DNA from: Heterocephalus glaber
Lineage: Eukaryota > Chordata > Mammalia > Rodentia > Bathyergidae
Direction of reading: 5' to 3'
DNA: 64,000 nucleotides
NCBI RefSeq assembly: GCF_000247695.1
Contig: NW_004624747.1
Span: 10,737,568-10,801,567, forward strand
Positions 50,330 to 60,753 of the stretch are shown here, in pieces; positions within the stretch are counted from its first letter, which is position 1; every line of letters starts with the position of its first letter. The notes beneath the pieces were generated by a model. The model was not told where the DNA came from. It worked only from the letters and a program-made list of their open reading frames with translations, and did no database searches. A program made the position numbers and the translations under genes.

Positions 50330-50530
50330 CCAGATGAAATATGTGTTGATTATGCCAGCTTGTGCTCCTGTGTATTTCTCATAAATAAGACATGAGCCCT
50401 GTTTTCCCACCCCCACCCTAACACATGCGCACACGCGCTTCCTGGGGGTGATATTTATTATATGCAAATCAGAAACTGAACTGGGGTGGGGAGAAGTGAT
50501 CACCTGCTTATCAGATGGTACTTGGATCAG
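50330..50530. promoter_or_regulatory. Candidate enhancer block
   Basis: GTGTTGATTATGCCAGC, CTCATAAATAAGACATGAG, GATATTTATTATATGCAAAT (octamer-like) and GATCACCTGCTTATCAGATG, which places a CACCTG E-box and a GATA word side by side. Confidence 0.4.
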
Positions 50531-50769
50531 GCAAAAGATAATAACCTGGGCCAACGATGCGGGTTCTATCCAAACCTGCTCCTGGATTCACAGTGCCCCA
50601 GACAAATCAAGTGCCCTGACCCAGTGGGCTGGTGCAGCCTGGAACTGGTCCCACTGGCCCACTCCTCAGGGGAGGACAGACTAGGGGAGGACCATGTAGG
50701 CATGATGAAGCTGCCGGAAGGATGAGCTGCTATCAACTGCCTGGCTCAGCTTGGGAGACTGTGTGTAGG

Positions 50770-50895
50770 GTAGACAGAGGCAGGCAGACCTGGTTCAAGC
50801 ACAGGACCTGCTGCTCCTCCCGTGTGATGCTGAGTATGCTGTCACATGTTCCTGGGCCTCTGTTTCCTCATCTGTCAAATGAAGACAACCTATAA
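50770..50895 (+). repeat. MIR SINE
   Basis: CAGACCTGGTTCAAGCACAG, CTGGGCCTCTGTTTCCTCAT, then CTGTCAAATGAAGACAACC. Confidence 0.8.
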
Positions 50896-51189
50896 CTCCA
50901 GTCCTGCAGAATAACAGGAGCTTGAGTGACTCGGGTGCTGCCGAAGAGAGGAATTGGAGCCCCAGTGGGCCCTCCCCTCTTCCTCATCCCCCACATCGGC
51001 AGGAGGACCGAGACCTGCCATTTCTGCCTCCTAAACCTTTCTTGAATGTCAGCACTACCTGGCATCGCATAAGTGCCACATAAAGGCTATGTCCTTGTCA
51101 AGCCATTGCTTGGATCTCAGCATCCCTGACAGACTGAGCATCTCACAGCTAAGCTGTTCCTTGCCCTGCACAGAGAGGGCTTTTCTTAA

Positions 51190-51655
51190 TGTGAAAAATC
51201 CCTTTGGCACCTCACTCCCCCACTCAGAAGCCTGCTGTGGCTCCTCAGTACCTTCTAGGCAAGAAATCTACAATCCTCCCCGTGCCTGCACAAGGCCTGG
51301 TCTCGGTCTCCCAGCTCCGCCAGCCTCCTGGCTGCCCCCTTTCACATGCTCCAGCCTCGCAGATCCATTTTCAGTTCCTTAAGCATGCCCAGCTTATTCC
51401 TGCCTCAGGGCCTTTGCCCTTGCCATGCCCTCTGCCTGGAACCTTCTGCCCCTGACTTCTTTTTCATGACTTCACTTAAATGTCACCTCCCCAGGCAAAC
51501 CGCTCCATCTAAATTAGGTTCTCTGCCCGCTATTCGCCCTCTGTTGGAACCTTGTCAGTTTCCTCCGTGACACAGATCCCAATTTGTCATATGCTGTTTA
51601 TTTGGGTTTACTGGGTTGAGGCTGTGTCTCTAGCAGACTGCATGCTTCGGGGAGC
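51190..51655 (-). repeat. L2 LINE 3' end, long fragment
   Basis: The best L2 copy here: CAGAAGCCTGCTGTGGCTCC, CAGGGCCTTTGCCCTTGCCA, TGCCCTCTGCCTGGAACCTT, TTAAATGTCACCTCCCCAGG and TATGCTGTTTATTTGGG in L2 antisense order. Confidence 0.85.
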
Positions 51656-51889
51656 AGGGTGGCCCCAGGGAACTGGAGCATGGGGAGCGCTGCATGGGCC
51701 TTCTTCACAGGACCACATGGCTGCCCCAGACCCCTCCAGGGAGTCTCAGGGGACAGCTAGGGCAGGAGGTGCTCTGGGCTGGGGGCAGTGTTCCCCTCCC
51801 CCAGCTCTCTGCCAACTTTAGGGTCCCCCAAGGGATGCCTTCCTGCCTTTCCCTAATGGTCTGACATACAGGGTCCCAGTGACAAAGCC

Positions 51890-52080
51890 CCCTCCGATAA
51901 AAGATGCAAAAACTAACATCTGGCGGTTAATTAATAAAGAGCAGTGGCGTCTGACTGGGGTGAAGTGTGCTGACGCTGGCATTTTCTATGCCCATCCCAA
52001 GAGATGCTGACGCTGTCTGCAAAAATGGGGGGAAAAGATCGATTTGGAGTGGGCCTTGCTGACAAGGCTCCCTCGGGGCA
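51890..52080. promoter_or_regulatory. Candidate conserved enhancer block
   Basis: CCGATAAAAGATGCAAAAAC, CTGGCGGTTAATTAATAAAG (homeodomain), GTGTGCTGACGCTGGCATTT, GATGCTGACGCTGTCTGC (the word TGCTGACGCTG occurs twice) and AAAAGATCGATTTGGAG. Confidence 0.5.
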
Positions 52081-52444
52081 GGATACCCCTTTGTCCCCTC
52101 TTTAGGGGAGCCGATGCTCTGTCTCCTGCTGTAGGGGCATGGGTGGTGGAAGGCGGAATCTCATTTGTAGACTACCTCTTATGCGCCCTGCTCCACATCC
52201 TACCTATTCTGCCCGACACCCCAAGAAATGACCGTTCGGCTCCCACTTATGTCCTGAAGCCTCAGCTGCTACCCCAAAGCCTGGGCTCCTCCCACTTCAC
52301 CAGGAAACAGGAGCACTGGTGGTGACATCTTGGGGTGTCACCAGGGCCCAGCGCTACCTGCTTTGCTGTGCCAGGGAGTGTGTGTTTGTTACAAGCACCC
52401 CAGTGTCTCTCCAGTGGGTTCTGTAGGAAACTCTTCTTGAAAAG

Positions 52445-52610
52445 CACTATCAAGAATTTATTCAGCATTTATGCCAGGCTCTGGGATTCTCCTGCTCATT
52501 ACATGAGGCAGAGAGGATTGATACCTCTCTCTATCAAGGACCAGAGAAGGGAAGGGACTTGAGCAAGGCCACGCAGCAACACAGGCAGACTCCAATCCAG
52601 ATCCTGCAGC
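52445..52610 (-). repeat. MIR SINE
   Basis: TTTATTCAGCATTTATGCCA, then GACTTGAGCAAGGCCACGCA and GCAACACAGGC. Confidence 0.75.
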
Positions 52611-52919
52611 TGGTGCGGGTTCCAGTGCTTCCCAGCTGTCTCCACAAGGCCCTGGGGAAGGAGAGGCCCTGCTCACAGCTGCAGGAGCTGCCCCAGTGCC
52701 TGGGCTGCTGAAATATTCATGGAGCTCATGTTTCAATGACTACTTAGGGTGCAGGCTTGGCCCCAACCTCTGCTGACTGTGGGTCCCATGGTGACCTTCT
52801 GCAAGCACAGGGCCTTGCAAGGTTTCATCTGCAAGCAGGACCCCCCCCCCAAGCCATGATGAAGGTGGGCTGCTGGCTGTGTGGGGAGCTTGGGTGCAAC
52901 CCTGAATCACCTGAGACGT

Positions 52920-53060
52920 AAGTTACAGGCAGTTGGGTTCGAACCTTGGTCCCATAGCTTTGGGGGACTGCGTGAGCTAATCACCTCACCCTGCTGAGCC
53001 TCAGTTTGCCCTTAGTCTCTGTTCATGGGATTGTTAGGACAATTAAATGATAGAAGCTTC
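52920..53060 (+). repeat. MIR SINE
   Basis: CAGTTGGGTTCGAACCTTGG, CTGAGCCTCAGTTTGCCC, then GGATTGTTAGGACAATTAAA. Confidence 0.85.
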
Positions 53061-53064
53061 TTAG

Positions 53065-53680
53065 TCCAGGAACTGGTACAGACAAGAGGCCAAAAGACTA
53101 CTGGATGGGCCCAGGCAGTTGTGTCTTCTTCCCCTGCTGATTGCTGCATTGAGAGCTTTATACACATGTTGCTTCACATTTGAGGGTTTCCTGGCATAGT
53201 TGGGCCTGGCCAGTGCTCTGGCTCCAGGGGCACCCACTTGCTTGTGTCTGGGGGAACGCTGGTCACCTATTTTGGGAGGGGCGCCAGCTAGCCCTGAGTC
53301 CCTAGCATAATGCAATTTGTATCGACCAGCTCTGTGACTCCCTAGCAGGCACTGCCAGGGAGACCTCCAGGAACCCCACAGGGCAGCCACATCAGGCTGG
53401 GGTTAGGGCCTGCGGGGAATTGCAGGGGGTTCCTGGCTCTGCCTTCGCCAAATACCTTGTGCTCCTTGGAAACCAACCTCTACCTCTGACCCCAGTGCCC
53501 GCCCACCCGTGGCTGTGAGGGGGAGCGGGAGGAAGGGGAGGGAGAAAGGAGCTCCACTTGGGGCTCCCTGGAGACTTCTCTCCCACCTCCCCAGGTCTCC
53601 CAGCCTGGCCACCTCCTCCCTTGACCATTGTTGGTCCTGGGCCACAAGCAGGGAGGCATCTGTCCCACGGCCCGATTTAT
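53065..53680. other. Unannotated unique sequence
   Basis: GC-moderate. No gene or clear repeat recognised. Confidence 0.35.
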
Positions 53681-53689
53681 GATTTTATG

Positions 53690-53962
53690 GCACTCAAGTG
53701 CACCCACATGGCCATTCTGTTCTTCACTTTCAGGACAGTGGTCAGTTACACGAGACGCTCAACGCTGTATTATAAAATAGGTTTCCATGTTAAGTGAGTC
53801 CATCAGACTGTACAGTGGTGTAGATGTCCTGAGCAGGGCTAAGGTAGTGAGTTAATGTCAGTAAGTTAGGGGTATTCAGTACGTTTTTCACTTACTCTAT
53901 TTTCAACTAACAATGGGTTTACCTGGGATGTGGCCACATCACAAATCCAGGAGCATCTGTAA
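53690..53962. repeat. Ancient mammal-wide interspersed repeat, name uncertain
   Basis: Ordered words GTGCACCCACATGGCCATTC, TTATAAAATAGGTTTCCATG, CTGAGCAGGGCTAAGG, TTTTCACTTACTCTATTTTC and CCAGGAGCATCTGTAA match a dispersed repeat I know from other mammals, but I cannot give its family name. Confidence 0.6.
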
Positions 53963-53984
53963 CAGCAGCTAAGACTCACTTCTG

Positions 53985-54115
53985 TGAAGAGATCCTTGCA
54001 TTACTCCATTTTTCAGCTGGGTAAACTGGGGCTTAGAGAGGGAAGGTAACATGGGTAGAGCCAGAAAGTACCAGATGCAGGCTCTGTCTGACTTTGGAGC
54101 CCCACTTCCTGTCTT
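53985..54115 (-). repeat. MIR SINE fragment
   Basis: CATTTTTCAGCTGGGTAAAC, TGGGGCTTAGAGAGGGAAGG, then GATGCAGGCTCTGTCTGACT. Confidence 0.75.
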
Positions 54116-54219
54116 GCAGCCCCACCACATACACACAGGTTGGGGATCCCCTCCCCTGATTTCTCACATCCCCAGCTCCCTCTCTCTTCCCTGCCCCCTC
54201 CTCAGTCCTGCCCTGGGCA

Positions 54220-54370
54220 ATCAGCTTCTTCAGATATGATTTGGGATTCTAATGAACAGAATGATTTGGCATTTAAATAATTATCCACTCTAACTGTTAG
54301 CACTGCTGAGTCGGGAGAAATTTCCGCATCTTATTTATGAATATGGTTTCCCCTCCCCGGGTGGAGGTTC
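54220..54370. promoter_or_regulatory. Candidate conserved enhancer block
   Basis: GATATGATTTGGGATTCTAAT, ATGATTTGGCATTTAAATAA, TTATCCACTCTAACTG and CTTATTTATGAATATGG in unique DNA. Confidence 0.45.
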
Positions 54371-54439
54371 CCCAGCCTGCCCCCCACCCCTAGCCTCCTA
54401 TCTTAAATGCCTTTTCAGCTCCTGCTTCCAGCAGTGCCC

Positions 54440-54815
54440 CCCCAGCACCAGCCCATAAGTGCCTATTAACAACTTTTCCTTCCGCTATCAGCACGGTTCC
54501 GCCCCTTTTTATCTTTACATTTAATATCATTACAAATCCTAGTGTTATTCAAATTGCGTCAATTATTCAATTTCTCCTCCCCAGTGGAGGCAGTGACTTC
54601 TCAGTGGCAGAGCAGGAAAAAGCAAAGGGCTTTCAAGGAGGGTTCCGAACTCACGGGGGATTCAGCTCTGTTCCATTAACCTGGGCTTTTTGGCTGCCAC
54701 AAACCGTGGAATTGATTAAAACACATGCACGGTTTCCATTTGGTTTAAGGAGAAAGCCTGCTGCAGAGAAACACTGAAGGGATGGACTGGGAGAGAAAAT
54801 GCTTTTGTTGCGCTG
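54440..54815. promoter_or_regulatory. Candidate conserved enhancer block
   Basis: CCTATTAACAACTTTTCC, TTTAATATCATTACAAATCC, ATTCAAATTGCGTCAATTATTC, then CCATTAACCTGGGC, CTGCCACAAACCGTGG (RUNX-like) and GGAATTGATTAAAACACATG. It runs about 375 bp without a repeat. Confidence 0.5.
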
Positions 54816-54819
54816 TGAT

Positions 54820-55070
54820 ATTCGTTCACTTATTGAGCACTTGCTTATTGAGTGCCATTTATTGAGCACTTACTGCATACTAGGCTCTACAGTAAATTCT
54901 TTCTAGAAGATAGCTCAGATTTTTAAGACAACTCCGAGAGGTGGTTATCCTTAAACTCCCTCCTCCCCATTTTAGAGAAGGGGAAACTAAGGCCGAGAGA
55001 GGAGGTCTCTAGACCAAGGCTGACTAATGATGGAGACTGGTTTTATCTTCAGACCCAGGTTCCTAACCAT
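54820..55070 (-). repeat. MIR SINE
   Basis: TTATTGAGCACTTACTGCAT, ACTAGGCTCTACAGTAAATTC, GAGAAGGGGAAACTAAGGCC, then ACCCAGGTTCCTAACC. Near full length. Confidence 0.85.
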
Positions 55071-55479
55071 GATGTCATGAGCCATGATTGTAGGACTGGG
55101 GCAACCTTATGCGGTGGAAAGCAAAAGAGAATTGACACCTTCCCATAGGGCTCACTTTTGAGGACTCACATGGGAAACTGCTCACATCTCATTCTAAGAA
55201 AAGCCCCTTCCCCTGACTGTTTCTCAGCTTGGGGCTCTAGAAGTCGTATCCTGGTCGTATTTCTCTCTTTGCTTTGGCTGCCAGGAGACTCTGAACCCAC
55301 ATGCAGCCCACTGCTGGAAAACGTGAAAGACCTTCCCCCACCATGAGCTCCTGGTCCCCTCATCTGCCCTGCTTTGGCTTTATAAGTCACTTCTAAGTCT
55401 TTTTGAAGTGAGACCAGACGCATTTCTTTAAAAGACTCATTATGAACTTGTCATTTTATACAAGTTCCTAGTCAGAGCT

Positions 55480-55590
55480 TGGCAACACAGTCATTGGTAC
55501 CTCACAGATGAGGAAATGGAGGCTCAGACAGGCTGAGTGACTTGCCTGAGGACACACAGTAATTGGCAGCACCAGGATGGGAGCACAGTC
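55480..55590 (-). repeat. MIR SINE
   Basis: CTCACAGATGAGGAAATGGA, GGCTCAGACAGGCTGAGTGA, CTTGCCTGAGGACACACAGT. Confidence 0.85.
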
Positions 55591-55594
55591 AGAA

Positions 55595-56100
55595 GCCTGC
55601 AGAGCCATCCTCTATTCATGTCCCGGGGACACGGAAGACAGGAAATGTTCTCCTGCCCAGGGTCCCAGGTCCCTGCTGCAGATCTTGGTCAGGCAGAAAA
55701 TTATCATAAGATATAGCCAATCACAAGTCAGCCAGCGTGGATCCTGTCACCTTGGGCTGACCTCGGATCACTCCTTCTCTGCCAGTCTCTGGCACTGGTG
55801 TATCCGGCATCATCTTCGCCCATCTGGCCTCTGAGTCACAGCCGCCGCCCCCGAGGCAGGTGCCATCCCCAGCGAGGTGTGTCACCTGCTTCCTCGGGTT
55901 CCCTGATGGACAGACAGGAGGAGGGAGCGGCGGCAGCAGTGGTGACAAGCCTGTGACACGCGCCTTCCTTCCACAGCAGCCACCTGCAGGCTCGTAGTCG
56001 TGGTCTCCAGGCTCAGGAGGAGCAGGCCAGGGAGAGGCTGAGGTCTGCATGGGGTCTTTCCCTTCCTGAACCAGGGGCTCCAGGGCTCCATCTCAGCCCC
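55595..56100. other. Unannotated unique sequence
   Basis: GC-rich around 55840-55960 with several CpG, but no clear promoter motif or exon. Nothing recognised. Confidence 0.35.
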
Positions 56101-56118
56101 CAACCAGCTCTAGGAGGA

Positions 56119-56215
56119 GGTTTTTGTTTGGTTGGTTTTTTGGGTACCGGGGATTGAACTCAGGACCTTGTGCTTGTAAGGCAGGTGCCGGAACCACTAA
56201 GCTAAATCCCTGGCC
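56119..56215 (-). repeat. ID SINE with 18-bp target-site duplication
   Basis: GGGTACCGGGGATTGAACTC through CACTAAGCTAAATCCCTGGC. CAACCAGCTCTAGGAGGA is at 56101-56118 and 56216-56233. Confidence 0.95.
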
Positions 56216-56529
56216 CAACCAGCTCTAGGAGGACTGACACCAAACAGGAAGAGGAGAGGAGGCTCCTGAGGGGCAGACAGCCTCCCAAAGGGAGAGGGAC
56301 CTCAGGTACTGAGTGCCTGCTGAGCGTCCCGCAGCCCCGCAGAGACTCCAAGCTCTCCTTGTGTTTGCAAAAAGCTCAAATTCATTTCTAACGCACAATC
56401 AGGCTTTTTACTGCTCTTGAGCAGTGGGACTGCCAGGTGGTACCCAGAGCTGCTGAATGAAGCCACTCTGGAATGAATGAAAGCCATGCATGGAACTGCA
56501 TGCCCACTCCCCCTTCCTCTTTTGATATT

Positions 56530-56630
56530 TTGACACAGGATCTTGTGCAGCTGGTCTTGAAATGTCAACCCTCCTGCCTCAGCCTCCTAGAGTGCTGAGA
56601 TTACAGGCGTGTGCTACCATGCCCAGCAAT
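56530..56630 (-). repeat. B1 SINE, partial
   Basis: TTTGACACAGGATCTTGTGC, CAGCCTCCTAGAGTGCTGAG, then GTGCTACCATGCCCAGC. Confidence 0.85.
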
Positions 56631-56651
56631 TTTTGCTATGTTTTTTCTGGG

Positions 56652-56843
56652 TTCAGGGGCTCAAAGGCCAATCTTCCTGATGACCAGCCCCTATCCTACG
56701 TCATCGCACCGCCTGGCATACATTCGAGTGTGATCTAGGGTGCTGGAGAATGGCAGACACTCATCGTGAACTCTGGAAATCCCAGATTTAGACTCCCCTC
56801 CCAGGAACCAGGCTCAAAGAACAGTCGAACTCTTTATCAGGAC
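56652..56843. repeat. Unnamed dispersed repeat, copy 2
   Basis: Pairs with 27043-27237, same orientation: CTGATGACCAGCCCC, GTGATCTAGGGTGCTGGAGA, ATGGCAGACACTCATC, CTCTGGAAATCCCAG, CCAGGAACCAGGCTCAAAG, CGAACTCTTTATCAGG. Confidence 0.7.
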
Positions 56844-56929
56844 CAGGATGTGTCTCACTGATACAGCTGTCACCTTTTCTGGGGCGCTCCTTGTTAGGTG
56901 CTGCTGTGGGCCCTGCTGTGCATTTTTCT

Positions 56930-57085
56930 TTTTTGTTTTTTTCTTCCTAATTTTTTACTTTTATTTTGAGACAAGGTCTGGCTAAGCCACTAAGTTGCCC
57001 AGCCTGGGCTCGACCTTGTGATCCTCCTGCCTCAGCCTCCCAGAGTGCTGGGATCACAGGTAAGCACCATCACACCTGGCTGAGA
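56930..57085 (-). repeat. B1 SINE
   Basis: TTTATTTTGAGACAAGGTCT, AAGTTGCCCAGCCTGGGCTC, GCCTCCCAGAGTGCTGGGAT, ACCATCACACCTGGC. Confidence 0.9.
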
Positions 57086-57199
57086 CCACCCCTTTAGATG
57101 GCGTTCACATTGCCCTGCTTTTATAGTTTGCACCTGGCTCTCTCATTTCCTTTATGTCACCTGGGGGCCCCTGCAGCCCCTGAAGGTCTGGTCCCCTCA

Positions 57200-57285
57200 T
57201 AGCCTCAAATGCCTTCTGGGTAGGTGTGATTACCCCATTTTGCAGATGGGAAGACTGAGGGCCTGGCAGCTGCACCCATCACACC
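57200..57285 (-). repeat. MIR SINE fragment
   Basis: GTGTGATTACCCCATTTTGC, AGATGGGAAGACTGAGG. Confidence 0.7.
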
Positions 57286-57534
57286 AAATCCCACAATAGG
57301 TAGGTTTTACTCGTGGAGTCGGTTTAACCCCAGCCCCCAAGACCTCTTCTGCTTTCACCTTACTTCTGCCACCTGGCGTGGCCACCTCCCTTTTCAGTGG
57401 GTCTCTGAAGTCCTCACTGTCCCCACCTGTAAAATGAACACCTTGGGTCCTTTCTAGGGCCTCTTTGAGGCTGGAACTGGGGATCCAACCCTCCGTCCTA
57501 CAAGCCAGTGCTAATGGGTGCTCAGGCTCTGCTG

Positions 57535-57660
57535 GGAACTATCCACATCATCTCATTTAACCCCACAGCCTCAAAGAAGGGAGATCCCACTGTTATGCTC
57601 ATTGAACAATTAAGAAACTGAAGCTCAGGGGGCTTGCCCAAGGCCACATGCCTTTAGCTC
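57535..57660 (-). repeat. MIR SINE
   Basis: CATCTCATTTAACCCCACAG, AAGAAACTGAAGCTCAGGGG, then GCTTGCCCAAGGCCACATGC. Confidence 0.8.
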
Positions 57661-57669
57661 TTTAGCTCC

Positions 57670-57850
57670 CAGATATATCTTGTACTTTCCTCCCTGCCCC
57701 AGGGCCTTTGCTGGTGCTCCCGCATTCCCTGGAAGGTTTTACACCCTCCTCCGTGCAAGCTTTGCTCAGCCTTCAGGTTTTCCCTGGCTTCCCCTGCTAT
57801 TGCCTTTTAGGGTTCCCATGCCCTACAGCCTCTGTGACAACAGTAATGCT
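57670..57850 (-). repeat. L2 LINE 3' end
   Basis: CCCCAGGGCCTTTGCTGGTG, CATTCCCTGGAAGGTTTTAC, then TTCAGGTTTTCCCTGGCTTC. Confidence 0.7.
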
Positions 57851-58015
57851 AGCAGAGACTCATTGAGCACTTTTCATGCCAGGCACTGTTCGTCAGCTCC
57901 CCTGCTCTCCCACAGCCCCATGGAGCAGCTGTGATTATTACCCTCATGTTACAGACAAAGACTCAGAGGCACAGAGAGAGTAGGTCACCAGCCTAAGGTC
58001 ACACAGCAAATAGTA
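57850..58015 (-). repeat. MIR SINE
   Basis: CATTGAGCACTTTTCATGCC, TACAGACAAAGACTCAGAGG, GTCACCAGCCTAAGGTCACA. Confidence 0.85.
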
Positions 58016-58129
58016 AAATTTTTACTTTGGGTTGTATGAGTATTTGATCCACATTGGCAGGGACGCTGTCTTTGGAGAATGTGTTCCTGATAAATAAACA
58101 TCCTTTAAATGAACCAAGAACCAGGAAGA

Positions 58130-58980
58130 TGGCTCCCAAGTTCACATTCCATGCCCATGCCACCTGGGTTATGGCCTTCTCCTCCCTCCCCTGGCCCCAC
58201 TTCCATCTGACCCTTAGCGTAGCCCCGAGTTCTCCTATCTCTGTCACCTTCTCCTGCAGTGTCCCCAGAGAATAAGAGGGCTCCATGGCCAGCACTGGTC
58301 CATCTTCTGTAACTGCCTTCCCATCCCACTGTATGCGCCCCACACCCAGACCTGGCCCCTGGGAAATTCCCAAGGAGCCCCCACCTCCTCCTGGCTCGCC
58401 ACCCTCCCTTGAGCCAGTTTACTGCCAATGACATTCAGACAAATGGCTGCTGTCAGCCGGCTGGTCCCACGGAAAGGCATGTTGGGTGATGTATGGCACC
58501 ATCTCCTAGAAGCACGGGACTTGCTGCTTGGGAGCTCCGAGGGGCGCTCCCCACCCCATCAGCCTCTAACCCTGGGCCACAGGGGTCTTTGGGATCCCCT
58601 CTTGCCCAGCCCTGGGGATGAGACCCCCGTCAGACAACATTACTGAAGCTTTTAATCACATCCTTAAGAGCCTGGCAGGCCCCTGCTCTCTGGTCTCCAC
58701 CAACCCAGCCCAGTGTCCATCTCTGCTGCCCTAGGTCTGTCCTCGTGGAGACTCTGAAGTGGCCGTGTGACTCTCTCCCACTCCAGCCACCAAGGAGCTG
58801 TTGAAGTCTGATTCATCATCATGTCTTCCTTCTCCCAGCTGGGATGGAAGCATGTCATGAAGCTGCTGCCCTTCTGGACCTGGGCTACTGTCTGGACCCA
58901 CCCTGTCCTCACGCCTCTCCTGCCCTCAGGATTCTGCCAGCTGCTGGCTCTGGCACAAAGCTTGTCGTCTTTAAAATGGG
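58130..58980. other. Unannotated unique sequence
   Basis: Minus-strand frames at 57999-58480 have no recognisable domain. Nothing else seen. Confidence 0.35.
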
Positions 58981-58985
58981 GTTAG

Positions 58986-59160
58986 CAGCCAGGGGTGGTG
59001 GTGCATGCCTATAATCCCAGCATGCTAGGAGGCTGAGGCAGGAGGATTGCAAATTTGTGACCAGCCTGGGTTACTTAGCAAGACTCTGAATCAAAATTAA
59101 AATTAAAAAAGCGTTGAGGATGTAGCTCAGTGTGAAGGCCCTGGGTTCAATCCCAAACAA
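58986..59160 (+). repeat. B1-dID dimeric SINE
   Basis: AGCCAGGGGTGGTGGTGCAT, GAGGCTGAGGCAGGAGGATT, then GAGGATGTAGCTCAGTGTGA and GGGTTCAATCCC. Confidence 0.92.
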
Positions 59161-59384
59161 ACAAACAGATTAGCAGTAATAACTGTTGCTGCTTACATAG
59201 CACTGCACAAATGCTTTGTATACAGTGAAGTCCTGCCACATTATTAAAGATGAGGTCCGAAGTTCTCAATCACACGTGGCACCAAGCCTAGTGTGATGTT
59301 ATCAAAGTGACCTTGCTTAGCCAACACGAACTTCCAGGGACCCTTCTATTACTTTCAAACTCATGCCGCCAGGTTTCACATTTG

Positions 59385-59525
59385 GCCCCTGTATCAGTCA
59401 TCTTAGGAAGCAAATGTTATCTCACTTCACAAAGTAGACAGAGGCCTGGAGATCTGCACACACTTGTCCAAAGGCACAGAGCCGGCAAGTTGCAGGACTG
59501 GGATTTGAACCAGGAGACAGGCTTG
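59385..59525 (-). repeat. MIR SINE
   Basis: ACAGAGGCCTGGAGATCTGC, CACTTGTCCAAAGGCACAGA, then GACTGGGATTTGAACCAGGA. Confidence 0.85.
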
Positions 59526-59984
59526 ACCCACCATCCAGGATGCCTTGCAGAGCTGAGCTGAATATTCAATGAATTGGTGATAAAAACACATCTAATGTGG
59601 GCCTGGAGCAGGCAGGCACTGAAATCTCCCTTCTATGCTTAACTTGGGCACCCAGGTCACCAGCTCCCTTTGGAGACATCAGTAGACTCTCCCTGGTCCT
59701 CATGGGGGTCCTCGGTGACCCAGGAATAATCTGACTTATTACATCCCTTCGTCCGGGTCAACCACCTTTCATGTTTCCTGATTCCAAACTGTGGGGTATC
59801 TGCTTCCCTACCTCTCTAGCACCCAACAGTTACTTCTTCCTGCCAGAAGTTGCAATGGGGAGACCCATAAGCTTAAAGCATATTCATAGCTTTGAACTTC
59901 CCAGGTGAGAAACACAGGGGAACCCACCAAGCCTGTAGATGAATAAAGACAACGTCCCTACCCATCTCACCCTTCCGTTTTAGT

Positions 59985-60560
59985 GATTTATTGAGCATTT
60001 GCTTGACACCTGTTCTGTGCTGAAGGGAAGGACAAGATGCAAAGAGCTTTGAAACACTCTCAAGAGCTGACCATGTGCTTTGGAGGCAGGGCTTTCCCCG
60101 GGGGAGTCTGGTAGTCACACTCCTGGACTCCTGCGGACTAACCAAAAATCTGCCGAGCCCTGCTAAAGGATGCATATCCTGGCCACAGAGGCCACAGTAG
60201 CAAGCAAGGCAGACAAGGTTCCTGCCATCACAAACTGCATTACCAAATAAGGAAGGGCCAGTGCAGAGCAGAGCAGAGCAGAGAATAAAACAGGCTGACG
60301 TGAAGGAGAATGGTGAATGAGTCAGGAAGGACCCCTGCGGAGAGAGGACCAGGGAGCTAAGACCAGGAGGAGAAGCAGCTGCCCCAGAAGATCTGGGGTG
60401 ACAGCATTCCAGGCAGGGGAACAGCACAGCAAAGGTCTTGAGATGGAAAGGAAGTAGGGGAGCTTGGGAAATCAAGAGATTGTTCAGGATGGCCGGTTCA
60501 GAGCAGAGAGTGACTCTTGGCCAGGAAAGGAGGCGAATGGTCAGGAAGGAGGAAGAGGAG
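59985..60560. repeat. Ancient repeat, family uncertain (L2-like)
   Basis: TTATTGAGCATTTGCTTGAC, GTTCCTGCCATCACAAACTG and CATTCCAGGCAGGGGAACAG follow the order of a common mammalian repeat. The 200-residue minus-strand frame (59873-60475) crosses this repeat and is not a gene. Confidence 0.5.
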
Positions 60561-60753
60561 GAGGTGAATGATGTGGCACATCTGTTGGTGCACGTGTGGC
60601 AGTTTCAATATGTCTCCTTGGCTTGGAGTGGCTGTCTTCTGGTGTCTGGCCTGGCCTTTCCCCTGTGCGTGTCTGTGTCCTAATCTCTTCTTAGGAGAAC
60701 ATCATGTCATAGTAGGGCCCACTCTGGTGACCTCATTTCACCACTATTAGGAG

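Noticed and set aside
59873..60475. 200-residue minus-strand frame
   Set aside because: It lies over an ancient interspersed repeat, has no domain and no splice context.
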